A stretch of DNA of 64,000 nt, from the NCBI RefSeq assembly GCF_029893805.1, contig NZ_JARXYP010000002.1:3286001-3350000 (forward strand), in the 5' to 3' direction. The notes under the pieces were generated by a model that worked only from the letters and a program-made list of their open reading frames with translations, searched no databases and was not told the origin of the DNA. Both the position numbers and the translations under genes were made by a program. The stretch comes from Streptomyces sp. SAI-135 (GTDB lineage: Bacteria > Actinomycetota > Actinomycetes > Streptomycetales > Streptomycetaceae). Every line of letters begins with the position of its first letter. The first letter of the stretch is position 1. Positions 15,807 through 23,324 of this stretch are shown here, one piece after another.

Positions 15807-16373
15807 TCAGGGCGTCCGCGGGACCGCGGAGACGGCTGGCTGGGAGTAGTCGGCGGACGCCGAGGGCGTCACCGTGCTCCCCTGCTCCAGACCGGTCGAG
15901 GCGGGCGGCGGAACCCGGTCGCGGCTGCCCGAGGAGGCACCCCGGTAGACCGCGGTGAAGGCCAGCGCGACCATGCCGACGCCCATGACGAGGGCGAGCA
16001 TCCAGGCGACGGGGCGGTGCCAGCGGACCTGTTTGCCGTACGTCCCCGGCGCGCCGTAGCGCCCTTCGAGGATCTCGGTGTCGTCCAGGTCGTCGAGGTC
16101 GGGATCATGGCCGAAACCGCGGGGTCCGTAGCCGTCGTCGTACCGCTCGGTTCTGGGGCGGGCGCGGCGGGCCTCGGCCTCGGAGGCCTCCGCTCTCGCC
16201 TGGGCCGCGGCCAGGAGGCGCTCGACGGCGGTCGGCTCGTGCACCACGGCCGCCTGTACGAAGGCCTCGTCGAAGACCACGGAGGCGAACTCTTCGTCCG
16301 ACACCCCGCGGTCGTGGTCGTCGTCGGGCTCCCAGCCGTCAGGGAACGGCGTGCCCCCCACGTCCTCCGGCAC
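15807..16373 (-). CDS. single-pass membrane protein with SVVFDE motif (188 aa)
   Basis: A 188-residue protein beginning at GTG 16371-16373. Residues about 27-48 (EEFASVVFDEAFVQAAVVHE) match the motif of the neighbouring 356-residue protein. Next come an Ala/Glu helix likely to be a short coiled coil, an Asp-rich stretch (DPDLDDLDDTEILEG), one transmembrane helix near 125-145 and a short Ser/Pro-rich outside tail. TACTCT sits six bases before the start with no Shine-Dalgarno, as in the neighbour. Function is unknown. The shared cytosolic motif suggests both proteins dock on the same partner. Confidence 0.75.
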   Translation of the reverse strand: MPEDVGGTPFPDGWEPDDDHDRGVSDEEFASVVFDEAFVQAAVVHEPTAVERLLAAAQARAEASEAEARRARPRTERYDDGYGPRGFGHDPDLDDLDDTEILEGRYGAPGTYGKQVRWHRPVAWMLALVMGVGMVALAFTAVYRGASSGSRDRVPPPASTGLEQGSTVTPSASADYSQPAVSAVPRTP

Positions 16374-16468
16374 GGATCCAGAGTAGACCTGGGGGGTCAA
16401 TTTGGGCAGACGGTATGGAAATTCATCCGCCTGCTGAGACACCTCTCGTGGGCGGGCCGCGGCGGCCG

Positions 16469-17755
16469 TCAGCGGCGGATGTGGCCGTCGCCGGTGACGA
16501 TGTACTTGGTGCTGGTGAGCTCCGGCAGGCCCATCGGACCGCGCGCGTGCAGCTTCTGGGTGGAGATGCCGATCTCCGCGCCGAAGCCGAACTGGCCGCC
16601 GTCGGTGAACCGGGTGGAGGCGTTGACCGCGACGGTCGTGGAGTCGACCAGCTGGGTGAAGCGGCGGGCCGCCTGCTGGGAGGTGGTGACGATGGCCTCG
16701 GTGTGGCCGGAGGTCCACAGCCGGATGTGCTCGACGGCCTTGTCGAGCGAGTCGACGACGGCGGCGGCGATGTCGTAGGAGAGGTACTCGGTGTCCCAGT
16801 CCTCCGGCGTGGCCTCGACGACGGTCGCCTTGGTGTCCTTCGCGTAGGCCAGCACCCGCTGGTCGGCGTGGACGGTCACGCCGGCCTCGGCGAGGGCGTC
16901 CAGGGCCCGCGGCAGGAACTCGGGGGCGATGTCCTGGTGGACCAGGAGGGTCTCGGCGGCGTTGCAGACGCTGGGCCGCTGGGCCTTGGAGTTGATCAGG
17001 ATGTCGATCGCCATGTCGAGGTCGGCGTGGGCGTCGACGTAGACGTGGCAGTTGCCGGTGCCGGTCTCGATGACGGGGACGATCGACTCCGTGACGACGG
17101 TCTGGATCAGCGAGGCGCCGCCGCGCGGGATGAGCACGTCGACCAGGCCACGGGCGCGCATCAGCTCGCGCACGCTCTCGCGGGACTCGCCGGGCACGAG
17201 CTGGACGGCGTCGGCGGGCAGTCCGGCACCGCCCACGGCGTCGCGCAGGACCCGTACGAGGGCGCTGTTCGACTCGTAGGCGGAGGCCGAGCCGCGCAGC
17301 AGGACGGCGTTGCCGGACTTCAGGCACAGGGCGGCGGCGTCGACCGTGACGTTCGGGCGGGCCTCGTAGATGATGCCGACCACGCCGAGCGGGACGCGGA
17401 CCTGGCGCAGGTCGATGCCGTTGGGCAGGGTCGAGCCGCGCACGACCTCGCCGACCGGGTCGGGCAGCGCCACGACGTCCCGGACGTCGGAGGCGATGGC
17501 CCGCACCCGCTCCGGGGTGAGCGTCAACCGGTCGATGATCGACTCACTGGTGCCGGCCTCGCGGGCCTTGGCGACGTCCTTGGCGTTGGCCTCGACGATC
17601 TCGCTCGTGCGGACCTCCAGGGCGTCCGCGATGGCGAGCAGCGCGTCGTCCTTCTCGGCCCTCGGCAGCGGGGCGAGGTCGGCGGCGGCGGCCTTGGCCC
17701 GGTAGGCGGCCTGGGTGACCGGGGTCATGGAGTCGTACGGCGAGAGCGAGGTCAT
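16469..17755 (-). CDS. proA: glutamate-5-semialdehyde dehydrogenase (gamma-glutamyl phosphate reductase)
   Basis: Second enzyme of proline synthesis: reduces gamma-glutamyl phosphate with NADPH to the semialdehyde. At 428 residues it is of normal length, with the catalytic cysteine in QRPSVCNAAETLL, the cofactor segment VPLGVVGIIYEARPNVT and the C-terminal ELTSTKYIVTGDG. The ATG at 17753-17755 begins the conserved N-terminal MTPVTQAAYRAK region a few codons later. proB lies 0.8 kb upstream, separated by a gene of unknown function, so the pair is not directly coupled. Confidence 0.97.
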   Translation of the reverse strand: MTSLSPYDSMTPVTQAAYRAKAAAADLAPLPRAEKDDALLAIADALEVRTSEIVEANAKDVAKAREAGTSESIIDRLTLTPERVRAIASDVRDVVALPDPVGEVVRGSTLPNGIDLRQVRVPLGVVGIIYEARPNVTVDAAALCLKSGNAVLLRGSASAYESNSALVRVLRDAVGGAGLPADAVQLVPGESRESVRELMRARGLVDVLIPRGGASLIQTVVTESIVPVIETGTGNCHVYVDAHADLDMAIDILINSKAQRPSVCNAAETLLVHQDIAPEFLPRALDALAEAGVTVHADQRVLAYAKDTKATVVEATPEDWDTEYLSYDIAAAVVDSLDKAVEHIRLWTSGHTEAIVTTSQQAARRFTQLVDSTTVAVNASTRFTDGGQFGFGAEIGISTQKLHARGPMGLPELTSTKYIVTGDGHIRR

Positions 17756-17858
17756 AGGGGAAGGGTAGTGCGCCCCGCCGCGCGGTTCACCGCGCATTCC
17801 ACACCCCGAGACAAGTCCCGCAGAACCCCCAGACCTCGCAAAGCCGACGGTGACGTCC

Positions 17859-18410
17859 TCAGTAGGGGTGCACGCCGACGGGTGAGGCCGGTGCCGGGCC
17901 GTACCCCTCGGCGATGCGCTGGTGGTACGTCTGGCGGTCGATGACCTCCAGGCCGACGATCTCCCAGGGCGGCAGTCCCGCGGTCTGCCGGTGCTCGCCC
18001 CACAGGCGCAGGGCGACGGCGGCCGCGTCGTGCAGGTCGCGGGCCTCCTCCCAGTACCGGATCTCCGCGTGGTCGTTGGCGTAGCGGCTGGTCAGCAGGA
18101 AGGGGTGGTCGTGGGCGAGCTGTTCGAGGGCCCGCCGGACCTCCTTCAGCGGGGCCTCCTCGCCGGAGACGCTGAGGGTGACGTGCCACAGCCGCGGCAG
18201 GTCCCGGGGCTCCTCCGCCTGGTACCGGTCGCCGGCCGCGACGCTCGTCAGAGCCCTCTCCTCACCGGCCGAGACGCTCGTCAGGGCCCGCTCCTCACCC
18301 GCCGCCCGCGTGGCCGACGCACCCGCCTCGCCCGCGGCCGAGGACGGGGCCGCACCTGTGCGGGACGCCGCCGCCCCAGGGCGCACTCGTCTCACGACGG
18401 CCTCCTTCAT
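17859..18410 (-). CDS. conserved protein of unknown function between proB and proA
   Basis: A 183-residue protein. The first 75 residues are Ala/Ser/Gly-rich and contain a tandem repeat of about 12 residues (two copies of AGEERALTSV), matched at DNA level by a duplicated segment near 18240-18300. The conserved-looking domain follows: LWHVTLSVSG, then LEQLAHDHPFLLTSRYAND, HAEIRYWEEARDLHDAAAVAL and VGLEVIDRQTYHQR. It begins at ATG 18408-18410; longer starts are possible. I do not recognise a named family. Its place between proB and proA is, as I recall, conserved in streptomycetes, but nothing ties it to proline synthesis. Confidence 0.65.
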   Translation of the reverse strand: MKEAVVRRVRPGAAASRTGAAPSSAAGEAGASATRAAGEERALTSVSAGEERALTSVAAGDRYQAEEPRDLPRLWHVTLSVSGEEAPLKEVRRALEQLAHDHPFLLTSRYANDHAEIRYWEEARDLHDAAAVALRLWGEHRQTAGLPPWEIVGLEVIDRQTYHQRIAEGYGPAPASPVGVHPY

Positions 18411-18580
18411 GCACAGGTCGGCCCCAAGGGCCGGGCGGAATGTGTCCCTGGGACAAAGTTGAGCAGGCCGCAAGGGCTTGTGGGGCGGTTTTGCGGAACG
18501 TCCACCTCAGGGCGACTCTCTTGGCAGGGCGTTCACCCCGTTTTCGGGCACGCCGTGCCCGGTGGGTCGCCGGGCGGCGC

Positions 18581-19708
18581 TCAGGGGTGCAGGATCACCA
18601 GATCGTCCCGGTGGACGACCTCGCGCTCGTAGGCCGGGCCCAGCTCGCGCGCCAGCTCCCGGGTGGAGCGGCCGATCAGCCGCGGGATCTCCTTGGCGTC
18701 GAAGTTGACGAGCCCGCGCGCCACGGCGTGCCCGCTGCCGTCCCGCAGCTCGACGGGGTCACCCGCGACGAACTCGCCCTCGACGGAGGCGATCCCGGCC
18801 GGCAGCAGCGACTTGCGGCGGTCGACGACCGCACTGACCGCGCCGTCGTCCAGGGTCAGCGAGCCCTGCGGGGTGGACGCGTGCTGGAGCCACAGCAGGC
18901 GGTCGGCGGAGCGTTTGCCGGTGACGTGGAAGTACGTCCCGGTGTCCCCGCCGGACAGGGCGTCGGCCGCGTGCACCGCGCTGGTCAGGACCACTGGGAC
19001 ACCGGCCGCCGCGGCGATCGAGGCCGCCTCGATCTTGGTGGCCATGCCTCCGGTGCCGACCCCGGCCTTCCCGGTACTGCCGATCTCCACTCCGGCCAGG
19101 TCCGCCGGCCCGTGCACCTCGGCTATCCGCGAGGTCCCCGGCCTGCTCGGGTCGCCGTCGTACACCCCGTCCACGTCGGAGAGCAGGACCAGCAGGTCGG
19201 CGTGGACCAGGTGGGCCACCAGGGCGGCGAGCCGGTCGTTGTCGCCGAAGCGGATCTCGTCGGTGGCGACGGTGTCGTTCTCGTTGACGATCGGGAACGC
19301 GCCCATCGCCAGGAGCTTGTCGAGGGTGCGGGAGGCGTTGCGGTGGTGGGCGCGGCGGCTCATGTCGTCGCTGGTCAGCAGCACCTGGCCGACGCGGACC
19401 CCGTAGCGGGCGAAGGAGGCGGTGTAGCGGGCGACGAGCAGTCCCTGGCCGACGCTGGCGGCGGCCTGCTGGCGGGCGAGGTCGCGCGGGCGGCGCCGCA
19501 GGCCCAGCGGGGCGAGTCCGGCGGCGATGGCCCCGGAGGAGACGAGGACGAGCTCGCGCTCCCCGCCGCTGCGGCTCTTGGCGAGGACGTCCACCAGCGC
19601 GTCGACCCGGTCGGCGTCGAGGCCGCCGGCGGCTGTGGTCAGCGACGAGGAACCGACCTTGACGACGATCCTGCGGGCCTCGCCCACGGCCTGCCTTGCC
19701 CCTGCCAC
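18581..19708 (-). CDS. proB: glutamate 5-kinase
   Basis: First enzyme of proline synthesis: phosphorylates glutamate with ATP. The 375-residue protein has the amino-acid kinase fold (RRIVVKVGSSSLT, LVSSGAIAAGL, PIVNENDTVATDEIRFGDND, LLSDVDGVYDGDP, GTGGMATKIEAA) and a C-terminal PUA domain from about residue 280 (LLPAGIASVEGEFVAGD). The GTG start at 19706-19708 has AGGA six bases upstream. In many actinobacteria obgE-proB-proA are contiguous; here a ten-kilobase wall-polymer block lies between proB and obgE. Confidence 0.97.
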   Translation of the reverse strand: MAGARQAVGEARRIVVKVGSSSLTTAAGGLDADRVDALVDVLAKSRSGGERELVLVSSGAIAAGLAPLGLRRRPRDLARQQAAASVGQGLLVARYTASFARYGVRVGQVLLTSDDMSRRAHHRNASRTLDKLLAMGAFPIVNENDTVATDEIRFGDNDRLAALVAHLVHADLLVLLSDVDGVYDGDPSRPGTSRIAEVHGPADLAGVEIGSTGKAGVGTGGMATKIEAASIAAAAGVPVVLTSAVHAADALSGGDTGTYFHVTGKRSADRLLWLQHASTPQGSLTLDDGAVSAVVDRRKSLLPAGIASVEGEFVAGDPVELRDGSGHAVARGLVNFDAKEIPRLIGRSTRELARELGPAYEREVVHRDDLVILHP

Positions 19709-19931
19709 CTTGTGTCCTGTCCCCTCGCGCCACGTGTGGGTACCTCGTCCGCAATGTACGCGAAGGGGACCCTGTGACGCGCGTCCGTCCAGTCCCCGGA
19801 CCCGCCGGCCCGACCGCACCTCGCGCATAGCACCTTCCCGCCGCGGAAGCCCGGGGACACGCGCGTGTCGTCCGGAGGTCGCCACGCGTTAACCAAGGCG
19901 TCCGTCTCGCGACGACCTTGGAGTGTCCCCC

Positions 19932-21983
19932 GTGCGAAAACGCCTCCCCCACCTCCGGTCCGCGCTGCGGCTGCCGGGCCGGCAGACCGCGACGAGAGCG
20001 CTCGTCGCCGCCGTCCTGGCAGCCGCCGTCGTCGCCCAGGCCGCCGCGGCCCTGCGTCCGCACGTCCCGCTGCTGCTCGCCGCGACGGCCGCCTCCCTGG
20101 CGGTGGAGGGCGTCCTGCACCGCTGGCAGCGCGGCATGGTGTCGCTGTTCGCCAAGTCCCACGCGGACATCACCGTGCGGCACGTGCTGCGCGACCTGCT
20201 GCTGGTCTTCGGCCTGCTGCGGCTGACCCCGGAGGACGAGGAGACGGCGTACACCGTGCTGGTGGCCGGTCTGCTCGCCTTCTACGCGCTGCACTGCGCG
20301 ATCCAGGCGGCCTCCGTGCTGGTCCGCCGCACCCGCACCCTGCCGGTGGTCACCCGCAACATCGACGCCTCCGCGCTCCGTCTGACCCCGGCCCCGCCCG
20401 CCCTGCTGCGCCGCCCCGGCCCCCGCCTGCTGGTGCACGGCCTGCCCGCCACCACGGGCCTGCTGGTCACGGCGGCCACCGGTGAGCCTCGGTGCGCGGC
20501 CTTCGGCATCGCGGTGTCCCTCGGGCTCGCCCTCGTGGGCCTCGCGGACCTTCTCCTACGACTGCTGCCGAGCCGTCGTCCGGCGGGCGAGCAGGAGGTG
20601 CTGGACTGGTTCGACGCCTGGCTCGCCGAGTACCGGCCGACCGTCGGCCTGTACTTCTCCGGCGGGGTCTCCTCCGCCTACCAGGCCAACATGTGGCTGG
20701 AGCCGCTCGCGAAGCTCGACGGCAGGCCGGTCATCGTCCTGCGCGAGCGGTTCATGATGCAGAAGATCGCCGCGACCGACGTGCCGATCGTCTGCCTGCC
20801 CAAGGTCTCCACGCTGCTGCGCCTGGAGCAGTCCACGCTCCAGGTCCTCATCCACCCCTCGAACTCCGGCAAGACCTCCCAGGTCCTGCGCATCCCGACG
20901 ATCAAGCACACCTTCGTCAACCACGGCGAGAGCGACAAGCTGTCCTCCTGCAACCCGTACGCGAAGGCCTACGACGAGGTGTGGGTGGCCGGTCCCGCGG
21001 CCCGCGAGCGGTACGCGGCGGCCCAGGTCGGCGTCGAGGACAAGGACGTGGTGGAGATCGGCCGCCCCCAGCTGGACGCCGTGCGGCCGTACGAGGGCCC
21101 GCCGGCCGGGCCGTACACGACGGTGCTGTACGCCCCGACCTGGGAGGGCTGGGACGGCAACCCCGGCAACACCTCGGTGATCGAGGCGGGCGAGAACATC
21201 GTGCGGGCGCTGCTGGCGGATCCGGGGGTGCGGCTGCTGTACAAGCCGCATCCGCTGACCGGGTCGGTGGACCCGCGGGCGGGCGCGGCGGACCGCAGGA
21301 TCCGTGAGCTGGTACGGGCGGCGAACCGGGAGCGGACCGGTGAGCGGCCGGCCGACGACGGGGAACTGCCCCGCAGGACGAGGGAGTTGGACCGGCTGAC
21401 CACCGCGTCCTTCCGGACCGCCGCCGACTCGGCCGAGCGGATGCTGCTGCAGTGCGCGCCGGAGCCGGGCCGCGCGGAGGCGGTGGCCCGGGCGACGGCC
21501 GCCTGGGAGCGGGCGTACTGGGCCTCGCTGCCGGAGTGGGAGCACCAGGTCGTGACCGATGTCAGGCCCACGCTGTACGCCTGCTTCAACCGGGCCGACC
21601 TGCTGATCAGCGATGTGTCCAGCGTGGTCAGCGACTTCCTGGCCAGCGGGAAGCCGTACGCGGTGGCGAACACCAGCGGTCTGGGCGAGGCCGCGTTCCG
21701 TGCGGCCTTCCCCACGGCGGGGGCGGCCACCGTGCTGACGCCGGACGCGGTGGGGGTGCCCGCCCTGCTGGACGCGGTGCGGCATCCGGAGCGGGACGCG
21801 CTCGCGGGCGCCCGCGCCGAGCTGAAGCGGCGGTTGCTGGGGCCGGACGAGCCGACCTCGCAGGAACGGTTCGACATGGCCGTTCGGGCGTTGTGCGCGG
21901 CGGCCAGGGAGCGCCGGCTGCCGGGGCAGCGGCGGGAGGAGGAGACGGTGTGCGCCTCCGGGACGCTCACGCTGCCGGGATGA
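19932..21983 (+). CDS. TagF-like polyol-phosphate polymerase with membrane-spanning N-terminus
   Basis: A 683-residue protein. The C-terminal 450 residues are a CDP-glycerol/ribitol glycerophosphotransferase domain: NHGESDKL near 330 (the TagF catalytic His region), YAPTWEGWDGNPGN near 400, YKPHPLTG, and LISDVSSVVSDFLASGKPYAV near 560. The first 230 residues contain about five hydrophobic helices, absent from classical peripheral TagF. It probably extends a polyol-phosphate wall polymer at the membrane, using CDP-ribitol made by the enzyme at 25488-26987. GTG 19932 has GGAG nine bases upstream; the GTG at 19923 is too close to that site. A same-length paralogue lies at 23325-25376. Confidence 0.85.
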   Translation: MRKRLPHLRSALRLPGRQTATRALVAAVLAAAVVAQAAAALRPHVPLLLAATAASLAVEGVLHRWQRGMVSLFAKSHADITVRHVLRDLLLVFGLLRLTPEDEETAYTVLVAGLLAFYALHCAIQAASVLVRRTRTLPVVTRNIDASALRLTPAPPALLRRPGPRLLVHGLPATTGLLVTAATGEPRCAAFGIAVSLGLALVGLADLLLRLLPSRRPAGEQEVLDWFDAWLAEYRPTVGLYFSGGVSSAYQANMWLEPLAKLDGRPVIVLRERFMMQKIAATDVPIVCLPKVSTLLRLEQSTLQVLIHPSNSGKTSQVLRIPTIKHTFVNHGESDKLSSCNPYAKAYDEVWVAGPAARERYAAAQVGVEDKDVVEIGRPQLDAVRPYEGPPAGPYTTVLYAPTWEGWDGNPGNTSVIEAGENIVRALLADPGVRLLYKPHPLTGSVDPRAGAADRRIRELVRAANRERTGERPADDGELPRRTRELDRLTTASFRTAADSAERMLLQCAPEPGRAEAVARATAAWERAYWASLPEWEHQVVTDVRPTLYACFNRADLLISDVSSVVSDFLASGKPYAVANTSGLGEAAFRAAFPTAGAATVLTPDAVGVPALLDAVRHPERDALAGARAELKRRLLGPDEPTSQERFDMAVRALCAAARERRLPGQRREEETVCASGTLTLPG

Positions 21984-23175
21984 GCACCCTGCGCGCCTTG
22001 CGGACCGCCCGGCGCAGCAACTGGTCGGCGCGGACCTCGCGGTAGCCCGGGACCTGCCGGGCCTCGCGCGGCTCGGCCAGGTAGACGGAGTCGGGCAGGC
22101 CGGCCGACGGATCGCGGAAGAACGGGTAGGCGAAGTACACCCGGCGGCCGCCCTTCTCCAGCACCGCCTCCGGGATCTCCTTCGCCCGTATGAACTCCAG
22201 GACCTCCACCAGGAGATCCGGACGGCCCATCGCCACCAGCTGGAGCCGCAGACGCTCGTGGACGCGGAGGCGGTGGGCCACCTCGCCGGTCCAGTAGGCG
22301 TCCACCAGCGGCTTCGCCAGGGCCAGCTTCTCCTGGCGGACCGCCTCGCTGTCCTTCAGGAACTTCGGGCCGAACTGCGGGAGCAGCGTGACGAGGAAGG
22401 GGCGGACCATCAGCACGTCACGTCTGGCGCCCGCCGGGACCATGTCGGCGATCAGGTTCATCAGGGCGCGCGCGGAGTCGAAGCGCAGGGTGTGGCTGCC
22501 GGTCTTCGTGACGTGCTTGCCGTCCTCGCGGCCCACCAGGTAGTAGCAGGTGTGGTCGGCGATGACGGAGACGCCGTCGGCCCGCAGATAGGCCTCCATG
22601 GTGAACAGCGCGTCCTCGCCGGTCCACAGGGACTCGTCGAAGCGCATGCTGTGCCGTTCGAGGAGGGCACGGCGGAACAGCTTCTGCGCGCTCAGCGTGA
22701 ACTTGATGTTGGAGGAGAAGACGTCGGTGCGCTCCAGGGTCCGCTCCCACATCGAGGTCGGCGGCTTGCGGTTGACGCCCTCGACCCGGCCGAGGACCAC
22801 GTCCGTGCCGTTGCGGTCGGCCATCGCGACCATCCGCTCCAGGGCCTCGGGGCCGAGCCGGTCGTCGGCGTCGAGGAAGAAGACGTACCGCCCGGTCGCC
22901 TTGCCGAGACCGACGTTGCGCGGGCCGCTGGGGCCGCCGGAGTTGCTCTGGCGGATCACGGTGACGTCGAGGGACGTGCGGGCGGCGAACTGCTCCAGGT
23001 ACTCCCCGGTGCCGTCCGCCGAGCCGTCGTCGACCGCGACGACCTCGATGCGCGCCGGGCCGATCGTCTGGGCCTCGACGGAGGCCAGGCAGTCGACCAG
23101 ATACGGCATCGCCTCGTACGCCCCGATGACCACGGTCACATCAGGCTGCGCAACGGTCACTTCTCCCCCAGTCAC
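21967..23175 (-). CDS. GT2-family glycosyltransferase (402 aa)
   Basis: An inverting GT-A fold transferase. The N-terminal VTVVIGAYEAMPYLVDCLASVEAQT and AVDDGSADGTGEYL form the nucleotide-sugar site, and FFLDADDRLG at 100-108 carries the metal-binding DAD. SGGPSGPRNVGLGKATG is typical of teichoic-acid and capsule glycosyltransferases with a TagF-like neighbour. The C-terminal half has no recognisable second domain. The start is GTG 23173-23175 after GGGGGAA. Its 3' end overlaps that of the convergent polymerase gene by 17 bp. It probably glycosylates the polyol-phosphate polymer or builds its linkage unit. Confidence 0.88.
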   Translation of the reverse strand: MTGGEVTVAQPDVTVVIGAYEAMPYLVDCLASVEAQTIGPARIEVVAVDDGSADGTGEYLEQFAARTSLDVTVIRQSNSGGPSGPRNVGLGKATGRYVFFLDADDRLGPEALERMVAMADRNGTDVVLGRVEGVNRKPPTSMWERTLERTDVFSSNIKFTLSAQKLFRRALLERHSMRFDESLWTGEDALFTMEAYLRADGVSVIADHTCYYLVGREDGKHVTKTGSHTLRFDSARALMNLIADMVPAGARRDVLMVRPFLVTLLPQFGPKFLKDSEAVRQEKLALAKPLVDAYWTGEVAHRLRVHERLRLQLVAMGRPDLLVEVLEFIRAKEIPEAVLEKGGRRVYFAYPFFRDPSAGLPDSVYLAEPREARQVPGYREVRADQLLRRAVRKARRVLIPAA

Positions 23176-23266
23176 GGTCTGTTTCCCCCAGGTCCGCTCG
23201 GGGGCAATCCCCTAGACGGCGGGCCGGGAGGAAGGGTTGCTCTCCGGTACTGGTGACATACGCAGC

Positions 23267-23307
23267 AAGGGCCCGGTTTCGGGGATCACCCCCGAAACCG
23301 GGCCCTT
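23267..23307. terminator. hairpin terminator between GT2 and TagF-like genes
   Basis: An 18-bp perfect inverted repeat (23267-23284 with 23290-23307) with a 5-nt loop. It lies 18 bases beyond the stop of the minus-strand TagF-like gene and before the GT2 gene, so those two genes are probably separate transcription units. The plus strand has a short T-rich tail after it. Confidence 0.85.
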
Positions 23308-23324
23308 TCTTTACGCAAGGGAGG

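Noticed and set aside
18535..18560. GGGCAC-GCC-GTGCCC hairpin as proB terminator
   Set aside because: The stem is short and there is no T run on the minus strand, so I did not annotate it as a terminator.
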